Positions 17,580 through 25,328 of a stretch of 56,600 nt of DNA are shown piece by piece (the first letter of the stretch is position 1; the number at the start of each line of letters is the position of its first letter). The stretch is taken from contig CATYXQ010000007.1 in assembly GCA_958414825.1 (NCBI GenBank), positions 1-56,600 on the forward strand, read 5' to 3'. The stretch is from an uncultured Eubacteriales bacterium (GTDB taxonomy: Bacteria; Bacillota; Clostridia; Oscillospirales; CAG-272). The position numbers and the translations under genes were made by a program. The notes beneath the pieces are model-generated. The model saw only the letters and a list, made by a program, of their open reading frames with translations, had not been told where the DNA came from and searched no databases.

Positions 17580-17608
17580 CCGACCCGCATTTTGCGGGTC
17601 GGTTTTTT
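17580..17608 (+). terminator. Rho-independent terminator of the HU gene
   Basis: CCGACCCGC pairs with GCGGGTCGG around ATTTT, followed by six T. Confidence 0.9.
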
Positions 17609-17661
17609 AAACCTGAAAACTGCCGCGAAAGCGCAGCCGCCTGTTCCAAATAACGGAGAAC

Positions 17662-18420
17662 ATGATGCAAACAGAAGAAATTCTAAGCGAAGTCGTCCAT
17701 CTGCACCGGGAAATCCTGGGAGAAAATCTAACTGGAATTTATATACACGGCTCCCTTGCGTTCGGCTGCTATCACCCGGATCGAAGCGACGTCGATTTTC
17801 TCACGGTAACCGGGCGCGCCCCCACGCTCGCTGAAAAAAGAACCTTACTTGAGCGTCTTGTTCTACTTGAGGCCAACGCGCCGCGCAAAGGATTTGAAAT
17901 GAGCGTCGTACTCGCCGAGCATTGTCGGCATTTTATCTACCCGACGCCCTATGAACTGCATTATTCCAAAATGCACAGAAACGCATTTCTATCCGCCCCC
18001 GATGAATACTGCAAGGCTATGCGCGGAACCGACCCCGATCTGGCCGCGCATTTTACCGTCGTGCGGAAAACGGGCGTCACGCTTTACGGAAAAGACGCCG
18101 GTTCCCTGTTTGCGCCGGTTCCGCGCGCAGACTATTTGGACAGTATTCGGCGGGATGCGGCGGACGCTGAAAAGGGAATCGAAAGCGATCCCGTATACTT
18201 TGTGCTCAATCTCTGCCGCGTCCTTGCCTATCTTCGGGAGGGACTTGTGCTTTCCAAGGCGGACGGCGGGCATTGGGGCACAAAAGCACTCCCCAAACCT
18301 TTTCATTCTATCATCAAAGAAGCCCTCCGATGCTATGCGCACGGCGGAGCTTTTTCCGCAGACCGCAAAAAAACGCGGGAATTTGCCCGGTATATGCTGA
18401 CAAAAATCTTCGCAGAATAA
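17662..18420 (+). CDS. Aminoglycoside nucleotidyltransferase-like protein (AadA/DUF4111 type)
   Basis: This 252-residue protein has the pol-beta nucleotidyltransferase motif GSLAFGCYHPDRSDVDFL at about 30-47, with S42-D43-x-D45 as the likely metal-binding acids. The second half has the helical DUF4111-type region found in streptomycin/spectinomycin adenylyltransferases (RVLAYLREGLVLSKADGGHW). By family it may adenylylate an aminoglycoside, but chromosomal relatives are often of unknown substrate. The ATG at 17662 is followed by another at 17665; GGAG lies about 8 nt upstream. It stands alone after the HU terminator. Confidence 0.8.
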   Translation: MMQTEEILSEVVHLHREILGENLTGIYIHGSLAFGCYHPDRSDVDFLTVTGRAPTLAEKRTLLERLVLLEANAPRKGFEMSVVLAEHCRHFIYPTPYELHYSKMHRNAFLSAPDEYCKAMRGTDPDLAAHFTVVRKTGVTLYGKDAGSLFAPVPRADYLDSIRRDAADAEKGIESDPVYFVLNLCRVLAYLREGLVLSKADGGHWGTKALPKPFHSIIKEALRCYAHGGAFSADRKKTREFARYMLTKIFAE

Positions 18421-18538
18421 AAACGCAGTGCATTTTCCGCCTCTCTTGCGGGAGGGAGGGCGGCATTCTCCGCCCAACGTCCGTTCCCCCTGTCCCGGCT
18501 GTCTTCCCAGCAAATAAAAATCAATTCAGGAGAACTTT

Positions 18539-18778
18539 ATGCGTATAGACAAATATCTGAAAAATTCCAGAATCATCAAACGCCGCACGGTGGCAAACGA
18601 CGCCTGCGACGGCGGTCATATCAGCGTAAACGGAAAGGTCGTCAAAGCCTCCTACAACGTGCAGACCGGCGACGTGATCGAAGTCGCGTTCGGCGAGCGG
18701 ACGCTGCGCGTGCGCGTCACAGACGTGCGCGAGGGCGTGCGCAAAGCTGACGCCGCCGAAATGTACGAGGTTCTTTGA
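18539..18778 (+). CDS. rqcP: S4-domain RNA-binding protein RqcP (YabO)
   Basis: RqcP binds stalled 50S-peptidyl-tRNA complexes and works with RqcH to add alanine tails in bacterial ribosome quality control. The 79 residues are almost entirely one S4 domain: MRIDKYLKNSRIIKRRT at the start and GHISVNGKVVKASYNVQTGD in the middle. AGGAG lies 6 nt before the ATG. It is followed by yabP, yabQ and divIC, as in Bacillus (yabO-yabP-yabQ-divIC), which supports the RqcP call over other small S4 proteins. Confidence 0.9.
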   Translation: MRIDKYLKNSRIIKRRTVANDACDGGHISVNGKVVKASYNVQTGDVIEVAFGERTLRVRVTDVREGVRKADAAEMYEVL

Positions 18779-18929
18779 CCGCCTGCCGGTAAAGCAAAAT
18801 ACGACTGAGCGGCGCGTATTCGCGTCCCCTGCTGGAAAGCCCCGCCGTTCCAATGAGTCAAGTTCTATTCTTCCCGCTTTTTGCATACCTTTTGAACAGC
18901 GCAACCGGCAAAGGAGGTATGCATCAGCT

Positions 18930-19190
18930 ATGGAAACAGGCGGAATTATCACGATCAAAAACCGCGAATTCCTTACGATGACCGGCGTGAGCGAGGTTTT
19001 GACCTTCGACGAGGATTTTGTATCGGTCGAAACCGGACTTGGGAAAGTGGAAATCGAGGGCGGCGGAATGAAAATCATCAGCATGTCCTCCGAAAGCGGC
19101 GATTTTATCCTTACGGGCAGAATCGACGGGGTATATTACGCGGCAAAACCCGGCGGCAAAAAGGGACTTTTCTCCCGCTCGGCAAAATAA
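18930..19190 (+). CDS. yabP: Sporulation protein YabP
   Basis: YabP is a small protein of endospore formers, needed in some species for a normal spore cortex. The 86 residues contain the family core NREFLTMTGVSEVLTFDEDF and ETGLGKVEIEGGGMKIISM. GGAGG is 12 nt upstream of the ATG, a slightly long spacing; an ATG at 18919 is out of frame and closes quickly. The stop is directly abutted by yabQ. Synteny with rqcP, yabQ and divIC makes this call secure. Confidence 0.92.
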   Translation: METGGIITIKNREFLTMTGVSEVLTFDEDFVSVETGLGKVEIEGGGMKIISMSSESGDFILTGRIDGVYYAAKPGGKKGLFSRSAK

Positions 19191-19922
19191 ATGGAAGTTT
19201 CGATGAAAATGCAGGCGACAGCCCTGCTGCTGTCGCTATTTCTCGGCGTTCTGTTCGGCGTTCTGTACGACGTTATCCGTTTTGTCCGGGTGGTTTTTTC
19301 AGTCCGCGTCTCCAATCCGTTTGCGCCCTGGCGCGCAGAAAGCGTCAGGGGCAGGCATAGGCGCGCAGAAAAAAGCACGGGAAAAAATGCGGCAAAAAGC
19401 GCCGCGGCGCGCACAGCCGAAACCAAAATACCGCCCGGCACAGAGCACTGCAAAAAGAAACGCTGCCGCGGCGCGCTTTTTCAATTTTTGTTTGTCGTGC
19501 TCACCGATTTTTTGTTTTTTGCCGTCTGCGCCGCCCTGATGTGCATCTTTTTCTTCCTCACCGGAGACGGCCGCGTGCGCGGATTCCCGCTGCTCGGCGC
19601 GTTTCTCGGTTTTCTGATTTACTACAACACGGTGGGCAGACTGTTTATCGGCATCTGCGAATGGCTGTCCAATCTTGTAAAGCGGATCGTTCGCACGTTT
19701 TTTCGCTGGATTTGGCGCGCGCTGCGGTTTTTGTTTACGCCCTTTCGCCGTTTTTTTTCATGGCTCGGACAATTTTTCCGAAAAATTACACGACCTATTG
19801 TCAGCCGCGCGAAAATGCGGTATAATGAATATAAATCGGAACGCCTGCGGCGGGCCCGCCGCGCGCGTATGAAGCATTGCGGCAATGTATGCCGCAATCA
19901 GATCGACGAGAGGGACAGATAA
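19191..19922 (+). CDS. yabQ: Spore cortex biosynthesis membrane protein YabQ
   Basis: YabQ is an integral membrane protein required for cortex formation. The 243 residues begin with a helix (MQATALLLSLFLGVLFGVLYDVIR), followed by a very basic hydrophilic insertion of about 60 residues with many Arg, Lys and Ala (about 40-90), then two more helices (about 98-122 and 125-145), and a long Arg/Phe-rich cytoplasmic tail. The basic insertion is unusually long compared with the compact Bacillus YabQ. The gene starts immediately after the yabP stop, and its own stop abuts divIC. Confidence 0.85.
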   Translation: MEVSMKMQATALLLSLFLGVLFGVLYDVIRFVRVVFSVRVSNPFAPWRAESVRGRHRRAEKSTGKNAAKSAAARTAETKIPPGTEHCKKKRCRGALFQFLFVVLTDFLFFAVCAALMCIFFFLTGDGRVRGFPLLGAFLGFLIYYNTVGRLFIGICEWLSNLVKRIVRTFFRWIWRALRFLFTPFRRFFSWLGQFFRKITRPIVSRAKMRYNEYKSERLRRARRARMKHCGNVCRNQIDERDR

Positions 19923-20213
19923 TTGAAAATCGGAAAAATGCGCACGACGCCGGTCTCCGTCCGGATCATCCTCACGGTGGTTGTCATTTTCAGCCTTGTT
20001 CTGATCGGCTCATTCAGTATGCGCTACAATGAAATGCAAAAGCAAACCGAAGCGCTCTCAAAGCAGGTGCTGGCCGCAGAGCAGGAAAACGAACGGCTGA
20101 AAAAAGAACTGGCCGCGCCCTTTGACGAGGCGTATGTACGCCGGGTGGCGCGCCGCGCGCTCGGATACTGTATGCCGGGCGAAGTCATCTATTTCAGCGA
20201 TTTGGATGAATAA
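19923..20213 (+). CDS. divIC: Septum formation initiator DivIC/FtsB family protein
   Basis: This small bitopic divisome protein works with FtsL and DivIB/FtsQ at the septum. It starts with TTG right after the yabQ stop, with GAGAGGGA upstream; an ATG at 19938 is an alternative. The 96 residues have a transmembrane helix at about 14-35, a coiled coil (KQTEALSKQVLAAEQENERLKKEL) and the terminal globular part with RRALGYCMPGEVIYFS, the conserved A-R-x-x-LGY-x-x-PGE motif of this family. Confidence 0.9.
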   Translation: MKIGKMRTTPVSVRIILTVVVIFSLVLIGSFSMRYNEMQKQTEALSKQVLAAEQENERLKKELAAPFDEAYVRRVARRALGYCMPGEVIYFSDLDE

Positions 20214-20215
20214 AG

Positions 20216-21088
20216 ATGGAAACAATTCTTTCAAACGGACAAAAAATCCGCATTATTGAACCCAAAATGATTGAAGACGCAGTCGCAAAGCTTTTCGTGC
20301 GGGCAAATTACACATTGACAAAAGACGTGACCGACTGCATTCAAAAAGCCGCGGACGCCGAACGTTCCCCGCTTGCCAAGCGCGTGCTCTGCCGTCTCCT
20401 TGACAATGTGGACGCGGCAAAACAAATCGACGTACCCGTCTGTCAGGACACCGGACTTGCCGTAGTCTTTCTGTACATCGGCGACGAGGTGCATGTCGCA
20501 GGCAATATTCTCGACGCGGTCAACGCCGGCGTGCGGCGCGCATACGTGGACGGGTCTCTTCGGCTGTCGGTCGTGCGCGACCCCCTGTATGACCGCGCCA
20601 ATACAAACGACAATACCCCTGCCGTCGTACATATCCGCCCGGTACCGGGCGACCGGCTGCGAATTGTGGCTTTGCCCAAAGGCTTTGGCAGCGAAAACAT
20701 GAGCGCGCTGAAAATGCTGACGCCGGCCGCCACTGAAGACGACGTTGTTCGTTTTGTTGTGGACACGGTCATCAAGGCCGGTTCCAATCCCTGCCCGCCG
20801 ATCACGGTCGGCGTGGGTATCGGCGGCGATTTTGAGCGGTGCGCCGCCATGGCCAAGGAATGCTTTTGCCGCCCGCTCGACGAGGAAAACAGCGACGCGC
20901 GCTACCGTGCGCTGGAAGCGCGTCTGCTGCACGAAATCAACCAAACCGGTATCGGCCCGCAGGGCTTTTCGGGCGACGCCACGGCGCTTTCCGTAAAAGT
21001 CGCCGCCTGCCCGACGCACATTGCCGGCCTGCCTGTGGCGGTGAACATCAACTGCCACGTAACAAGACATGCAGAAACGACAATATAA
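20216..21088 (+). CDS. Class I fumarate hydratase, alpha subunit (TtdA/FumA-N type)
   Basis: This is the [4Fe-4S]-binding half of a two-subunit class I hydro-lyase (fumarase or tartrate dehydratase). All 290 expected residues are present, with cluster cysteines C76 (VCQDTG), C193 (NPCPP) and C280 (NINCHVTRHAE). The catalytic beta domain (FumA C-terminal type) should follow but does not: the next gene is an unrelated secreted hydrolase that overlaps it by 20 nt. The beta subunit must therefore lie elsewhere or be missing. Whether the substrate is fumarate, tartrate or another hydroxy acid cannot be told from the alpha subunit alone. Confidence 0.88.
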   Translation: METILSNGQKIRIIEPKMIEDAVAKLFVRANYTLTKDVTDCIQKAADAERSPLAKRVLCRLLDNVDAAKQIDVPVCQDTGLAVVFLYIGDEVHVAGNILDAVNAGVRRAYVDGSLRLSVVRDPLYDRANTNDNTPAVVHIRPVPGDRLRIVALPKGFGSENMSALKMLTPAATEDDVVRFVVDTVIKAGSNPCPPITVGVGIGGDFERCAAMAKECFCRPLDEENSDARYRALEARLLHEINQTGIGPQGFSGDATALSVKVAACPTHIAGLPVAVNINCHVTRHAETTI

Positions 21089-22760
21089 ATCGAAACGAAA
21101 AAAAAGGGGATCCGTCTCTTTGGTCATCCTTTGCGCCACTGTAATTTTTGCCGTGGCGCTTTTGTGCTTGTTTGCGGCACGCATGACCCGCAAAACGCCA
21201 GATCCCGATAACACCACCGTATCCGCCGAGGAAAGCATGACTGTTTCGGTATCCAGGCAAACCGACCCGCAAAACGCCTCCTCCGAAAGTGAACATACAC
21301 TGCCCTCCGGCTTTTCTGAGCAAAGCGGCGAGCTTTCAGGTTCCCTGGAAGAACAAACTTCCGAATCAGTCTCGCTTCCCCTGCTGGTAGAGGAGATTCC
21401 CCCGGTGCGGCGAATCGAGAACTTTCTGCTTTGGCCAAAGGACAGCGATGAATATAAGCTCGCCCGCCTGCTGATTGAAGACGTTCCCCCGGTCCGCATC
21501 CTGATCGAGCCGGAAAAGATCCTGTATGTTACCGAACAAGCGCCGGAGACGCAGACCGCCGCATCAGAAACGCAGACCGCCGCGCCGGAGACGCAAGCTT
21601 CCACACCGGAAATACAAACTGCCGCGCCCGAAAGCGCCGAAACACCTGAAACAACGATAGCGGAAACGGCGGCGGACAATACAAATCCCCAAAATGCCGA
21701 GCGGGCGGACACGGCAAAAGCCGAACGCGCCGAAGCGTTCAAAGAGCATGAAAACGCCGGGACAGCCGATACTTCCGAAGTTTTCACACAGGACGCACTC
21801 GACGAAATCGCAGCGGAAGATACACCGGTTACTGAAAGCGAAACCGCCGCTGAAGCAACAACCGCTGAAGCTTCAGCCAAAGATACGGCGGCAGATGAAA
21901 TTCCAGCCGAAACTTTGTCCGAAACTCAAACTTCCGAAACCACCTCTGCCGTCGCCGCTCCCGCGACGGTTGAAATTAAAATCCCGGCGCGCTATATGGA
22001 CGCCGAAGGGTCTGTTTCGCTGTATTACAAGGATCTCAGCGACGGGGACACACTGGTTTTCAATCCGGATAAAATTCAATACGCAGCGTCCATGATTAAA
22101 ATCGTCTACATCTACGCGCTGCTGTCCGCAGCCGACAAGGACGAAGCCGATCTTGACCAAACCGTAGTATACAACGCCGAAAAAATGTATCAAACCGGTT
22201 CGGGCAATTTTGCCTCGGTCGCGGACGGGACGAAATTTTCCGTCTGGGAACTGATCGAACACACAGTTGTTTACAGCGACAATACCGCCTACGGCATGTT
22301 GCTGAATCTATACGGTTATCGGCTTTTTACCGACGCCATGGAGGAAGCCGGACTTCCCTCGGTATATCGGGACTGGTGGCGCACGCCGGTCGGACAGTAC
22401 GGTGCGTTTTTTGAAACGCTGTACGGCTACCTTACGTCCGGCAGCGAAAACGGCGAGCGGCTCTGCGGCCTGATGTGCCGCTCCACGCAGACCGTCATGC
22501 TGAAAAATGCGCTGAAACCCGAAAAGGTTGCGCACAAATACGGATGGGACGTCGGTTCCTACTGCGACGGCGCGGTGGTGCTGAACGAGGCGCACCCCTA
22601 CATCGTCGTTTTCATGTCCAACCTGGACGAGGGACATATCAAGCGCGCAAACACCGAGTTTATCTACGAGGCGGGCGGCCTTATCAAGCGCATACACGAT
22701 AAAAAATACGAGGAAGCCGAAAAAGAGGAAGAAACGGATGCTGAAACTTTACCGTTATGA
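21069..22760 (+). CDS. Membrane-anchored beta-lactamase-fold serine hydrolase with a low-complexity linker
   Basis: The 563-residue protein has a basic start and one transmembrane helix at about 16-38 (VSLVILCATVIFAVALLCLF). An extracellular linker of some 260 residues follows, rich in Glu, Thr, Ala and Ser with repeats of the type PETQTAASETQTAAPETQ. The C-terminal domain has the class A beta-lactamase pattern: S341-M-I-K344 (SxxK), S403-D-N405 (SDN), and K490-Y-G492 in place of KTG. Relatives include PBP-like or non-catalytic serine hydrolases; the changed third motif makes antibiotic hydrolysis doubtful. The start overlaps the fumarase gene, and the end overlaps the Sfp-type gene by 23 nt. 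Confidence 0.78.
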   Translation: MQKRQYKSKRKKRGSVSLVILCATVIFAVALLCLFAARMTRKTPDPDNTTVSAEESMTVSVSRQTDPQNASSESEHTLPSGFSEQSGELSGSLEEQTSESVSLPLLVEEIPPVRRIENFLLWPKDSDEYKLARLLIEDVPPVRILIEPEKILYVTEQAPETQTAASETQTAAPETQASTPEIQTAAPESAETPETTIAETAADNTNPQNAERADTAKAERAEAFKEHENAGTADTSEVFTQDALDEIAAEDTPVTESETAAEATTAEASAKDTAADEIPAETLSETQTSETTSAVAAPATVEIKIPARYMDAEGSVSLYYKDLSDGDTLVFNPDKIQYAASMIKIVYIYALLSAADKDEADLDQTVVYNAEKMYQTGSGNFASVADGTKFSVWELIEHTVVYSDNTAYGMLLNLYGYRLFTDAMEEAGLPSVYRDWWRTPVGQYGAFFETLYGYLTSGSENGERLCGLMCRSTQTVMLKNALKPEKVAHKYGWDVGSYCDGAVVLNEAHPYIVVFMSNLDEGHIKRANTEFIYEAGGLIKRIHDKKYEEAEKEEETDAETLPL

Positions 22761-23337
22761 TATTTCCGAGATGGATCGCGAGACCTTTGCCTGTCTTGCG
22801 CTGACCCTACCGCAGCCGCTCCTCGAAAAGCTTGACCGAATGGCGCATTTCGGAGACAAAAAGCGCTCGCTTGCCGGGTATCTGCTCACGCTCGGCGCGG
22901 CCAGGGAGCTTTGCGGCGCAAGCGACCCGGTGATTCTGCGCACACCGGCGGGCAAGCCCTATTTCGCCGAGCTTCCCCTGTGCTACAGCGTCAGTCACAG
23001 CGCGGATTTTGTGATTCTCGCCGCCTCCGACCGGCCGATCGGCGCGGACGTCGAACAGATTCGCCCGCTGAATCTCGGCGTGGCAAAGCGGTTCTTTGCA
23101 CCGCGCGAACAAAGCTATGTATTCGGCGGCGCGCCGAAGCCTGCGGATTTTGACATGCCGAAATCCGAGCAGAGCGCCGAACTGCTTGGCCGGTTTTATG
23201 AAATCTGGACAAAGAAAGAAGCTTTTTTCAAACAGCGCGGTACGGGCATTGTGCGCCCCGCCGAGCTTGACGTCTGCGGTCTGCCGTTTTACACGGAATC
23301 CGACGGCGAGTACGCCCTCGCCGTATATGAGGAATAA
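22738..23337 (+). CDS. 4'-phosphopantetheinyl transferase, Sfp type
   Basis: The enzyme transfers the phosphopantetheine arm of CoA to a carrier protein (acyl, peptidyl or aryl). The 199 residues show the family landmarks: SVSHS at 84-88, GADVEQ with metal ligands D104 and E106, and WTKKEAFFK with E161 and K165. AGAGGAAG lies upstream of the ATG, inside the preceding gene. No NRPS, PKS or acyl carrier protein gene is in the window, so the carrier protein served is unknown; it may simply activate the fatty-acid ACP. Confidence 0.88.
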   Translation: MLKLYRYDISEMDRETFACLALTLPQPLLEKLDRMAHFGDKKRSLAGYLLTLGAARELCGASDPVILRTPAGKPYFAELPLCYSVSHSADFVILAASDRPIGADVEQIRPLNLGVAKRFFAPREQSYVFGGAPKPADFDMPKSEQSAELLGRFYEIWTKKEAFFKQRGTGIVRPAELDVCGLPFYTESDGEYALAVYEE

Positions 23338-23360
23338 AAACCGGCGCCGGGAAAATTGCA

Positions 23361-23406
23361 ACAACAAACTGCACGCAGATTTTAAAATCTGCGTGCAGTT
23401 TGTTGT
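23361..23406. repeat. Perfect 46-bp palindrome, copy A (3' side of the abiE operon)
   Basis: Each half reads ACAACAAACTGCACGCAGAT followed by TTT, and the second half is its exact complement. The 56-bp block 23352-23407 containing it is identical to 25348-25403. It may also act as a terminator; on the - strand the stem is followed by TGCAATTTTC. Confidence 0.9.
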
Positions 23407-23409
23407 AGA

Positions 23410-23484
23410 CGGCTATAAATTTTCCCCATTGGCAATGCGGAACATCCAATCGGTAAATTTTTATTCATAGCCGACAGGGGAAAA
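23410..23484. other. Self-complementary segment next to palindrome A
   Basis: Nested complementary strings occur here: CGGCTAT (23410-23416) with ATAGCCG (23467-23473), TTTTCCCC (23420-23427) with GGGGAAAA (23477-23484), and ATTGG (23428-23432) with CCAAT (23446-23450). The first two pairs cross, which would need a pseudoknot or alternative folds. It could be a folded RNA, a DNA hairpin site or a boundary scar. Confidence 0.45.
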
Positions 23485-23492
23485 CTCCACTT

Positions 23493-23699
23493 TTATCTGC
23501 TTTCCCAATCTATTTCATCCGCGTCTACAAAACCGCTGTTTTCTGCATCCTCTATTCTTTTGGCTTCATCGGGCGTCACTTTTGTAAAATCGGGATCCCA
23601 GGCAAGAACCAATTTTTTGATAAACTCGTAAGCAAACGCCTGGTCTGCTTCAGGCAGAGCATCCATTAGGCGCGCAGCTTCAATTACAATACTTGACAT
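23493..23699 (-). CDS. Small antitoxin-like protein of unknown family
   Basis: This 68-residue acidic protein has a predicted helical N-terminal half (MSSIVIEAARLMDALPEAD) and an acidic, Asp/Glu-rich tail (RIEDAENSGFVDADEIDW). That layout is common in toxin-antitoxin antitoxins and related small proteins found widely in Firmicutes. A strong AAGGAGG lies 7-8 nt upstream. It is the last gene of the abiE operon, 87 nt after abiEii, and no partner toxin of the RelE or MazF kind is adjacent. I do not recognise the exact family. Confidence 0.65.
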   Translation of the reverse strand: MSSIVIEAARLMDALPEADQAFAYEFIKKLVLAWDPDFTKVTPDEAKRIEDAENSGFVDADEIDWESR

Positions 23700-23786
23700 A
23701 CAGATACCTCCTTATTTGTATATATCCCCACGGTTGCCGATGTCTCTTTACATAATACTCGTTTTTGACGAAATCTTTTTCATCTT

Positions 23787-24683
23787 CTATTCCCATTTGT
23801 TTCCATCAGCAAACCAATGTCTGCTGTATTCCGCATTTTCAACCGTCGCTTGAAACGGTTCCTCTAAAAAGTTTTTAATTGTGTCCAATACAGACTTAAA
23901 ATCGTCTGTTTCTGTATTGATTTTCTTTATAAACGCTTTCCACTTCTTCTGCATTCCGTCATCGGTGTAGTAGGTTATGATTTGATGAAACTGCTTTGCA
24001 GTAAAGGTGTGACTGCGGTTTAAAAATGTCTTTTTTAGTGCTTCTGTAAGCGTTGCGCCGTCAAAATCAAACTTATTAGCAAGGTAATATATATCATAGT
24101 AATCTTTCATTCGACTGGAGAATTCCATCAAGCTCAAAATAGCGTCCAGTTTCTCGGCTATAGTGGTTTCAATAGAATAAGTATTTATAATCGGCGCGTC
24201 GAAATCATCAAGCTGTGTTGGAATTTTACGTTTTTCCTGTTTTGGCACGATCACATCACCCACACCAAAATCAATGCTGAACGGTGTTTTTGTATTCTTG
24301 ATGCGCGCTGTAATCGAAACGCCGATACCAGCGTATTTTTTTGTAACAGAAATAGGCGAAACATCCTTGATTTCAAAAGTGATAAAATCATTGCCGGTAG
24401 ACGTTGCAACGATTTCTTTAAGTACAGCCCTTAACTGCTCAGGCGTATTTGGAATTTTTCTGAGAAGAAAATCCACATCAATTGTGACTCTGCTGTCAAA
24501 TCCGGTAAGCGAATAGATAAATAAACCGCCCTTTAATACAAGATTTTCAGCGTATTTGGATTTTCCTAAACGGCGCAGAAATTCCTCTTGGCAAAAGAGC
24601 TGCAGGCAAAGCTGGTAGCTTCTTCCGCTTTCCTCTGCCTTATTCTTTAACCGTGCAAGCACGGATGCAGCCAGATCAGCCAT
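23787..24683 (-). CDS. abiEii: AbiEii-type nucleotidyltransferase toxin
   Basis: AbiEii is the toxin of the type IV abortive-infection AbiE system, a pol-beta-fold nucleotidyltransferase that blocks growth on phage infection, in characterised relatives by modifying tRNA or binding GTP. The 298 residues contain the family core LVLKGGLFIYSLTGFDSRVT followed by IDVDFLL, with K51-G52-G53 and the acids D70 and D72. Its start overlaps the end of abiEi by 8 nt, the usual AbiE arrangement with the antitoxin first. The gene is complete, with no frameshift. Confidence 0.88.
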   Translation of the reverse strand: MADLAASVLARLKNKAEESGRSYQLCLQLFCQEEFLRRLGKSKYAENLVLKGGLFIYSLTGFDSRVTIDVDFLLRKIPNTPEQLRAVLKEIVATSTGNDFITFEIKDVSPISVTKKYAGIGVSITARIKNTKTPFSIDFGVGDVIVPKQEKRKIPTQLDDFDAPIINTYSIETTIAEKLDAILSLMEFSSRMKDYYDIYYLANKFDFDGATLTEALKKTFLNRSHTFTAKQFHQIITYYTDDGMQKKWKAFIKKINTETDDFKSVLDTIKNFLEEPFQATVENAEYSRHWFADGNKWE

Positions 24684-25302
24684 TCAAAAGCACCTCCATT
24701 ACATCCATAACTCGTGTGTAAAGCCGCATTTCTTTTGCATATCTGGATAGATTGGCAAGATTTTTATTGCTGTCGGCAGCATAGGCATTGACCGCTTTAT
24801 TAAACAGTTCATGGTCAAGCTTTCTGCGATATTTGAAGCAATCGCAAAGCGTTCGTTCGCGATCGTAAACCGATAGCGGAACGCCGTTAAAATCAGCAGT
24901 TGTCTTTCCAATGTTCAAAAAATCTTTTTGAATAAAGTAGGCTTTTAGAGGCAATTTTTGTACCTGCTTTACCGTTCTTGAAGCTATGCGTGGGACGGCA
25001 ACCGACCATTCGCGCGGGGAAAAATCGCTGTATCCATAGTGGAACAAAGCCGATTCTACACAGATAATTCCTTGCGGAAGCATTTTTTTTATTATCTGTT
25101 CGTCTGATACTGTAACATCCTGAGGAAGCTGATAAAAACCGCGCCGAATTCTTTCTATAATACCTTCCTTGCAGAGCGCTGCCACTTCATAATTTTTTAT
25201 ACCCGCCGAAACGAAATCGGATGTTTTTGCTATGCCGTTCTTATCTATAATTACTTTTTGGGCAAGTTCTCTTTTATTCAAGCAAGCACCAACTTTCTGC
25301 AC
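24676..25302 (-). CDS. abiEi: AbiEi-type antitoxin and autorepressor
   Basis: AbiEi neutralises AbiEii and represses its own operon through an N-terminal winged helix-turn-helix that, in characterised systems, binds two inverted repeats at the promoter. The protein has up to 208 residues. The HTH is visible as GIAKTSDFVSAGIKNYEV followed by LCKEGIIERIRRGFYQLP, and the C-terminal domain has the DRERTLCDCFKYR motif typical of this family. The start is uncertain: GTG at 25302 and TTG at 25281 are both in frame and neither has a convincing ribosome site. The GTG lies inside the degenerate palindrome copy, so the TTG (201 residues) is a real alternative. Confidence 0.88.
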   Translation of the reverse strand: MQKVGACLNKRELAQKVIIDKNGIAKTSDFVSAGIKNYEVAALCKEGIIERIRRGFYQLPQDVTVSDEQIIKKMLPQGIICVESALFHYGYSDFSPREWSVAVPRIASRTVKQVQKLPLKAYFIQKDFLNIGKTTADFNGVPLSVYDRERTLCDCFKYRRKLDHELFNKAVNAYAADSNKNLANLSRYAKEMRLYTRVMDVMEVLLNG

Positions 25303-25320
25303 GCAAATTTGAATTGTTGT
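25286..25320. repeat. Degenerate palindrome copy C over the abiE leader and start
   Basis: Read on the + strand it shares CTGCACGCA and flanking GCA/CAAC and ATTT strings with the perfect palindromes; about 20 of 25 positions match one arm, and the outer TTGTTGT is kept while about 14 nt of the other arm are missing. It lies just downstream of the predicted transcription start of the abiE operon. Confidence 0.6.
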
Positions 25321-25328
25321 ATGCTTTT

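Noticed and set aside
20231..21880. A 549-residue - strand open frame across the fumarase and beta-lactamase-fold genes
   Set aside because: The Ala/Ser/Val-rich repeats are the complement of the Glu/Thr/Ala stalk repeats; it spans two well-supported + strand genes.
25281..25302. GTG at 25302 as a certain start of abiEi
   Set aside because: The GTG lies in the degenerate palindrome with no ribosome site; TTG at 25281 is equally possible, so the start was left uncertain.
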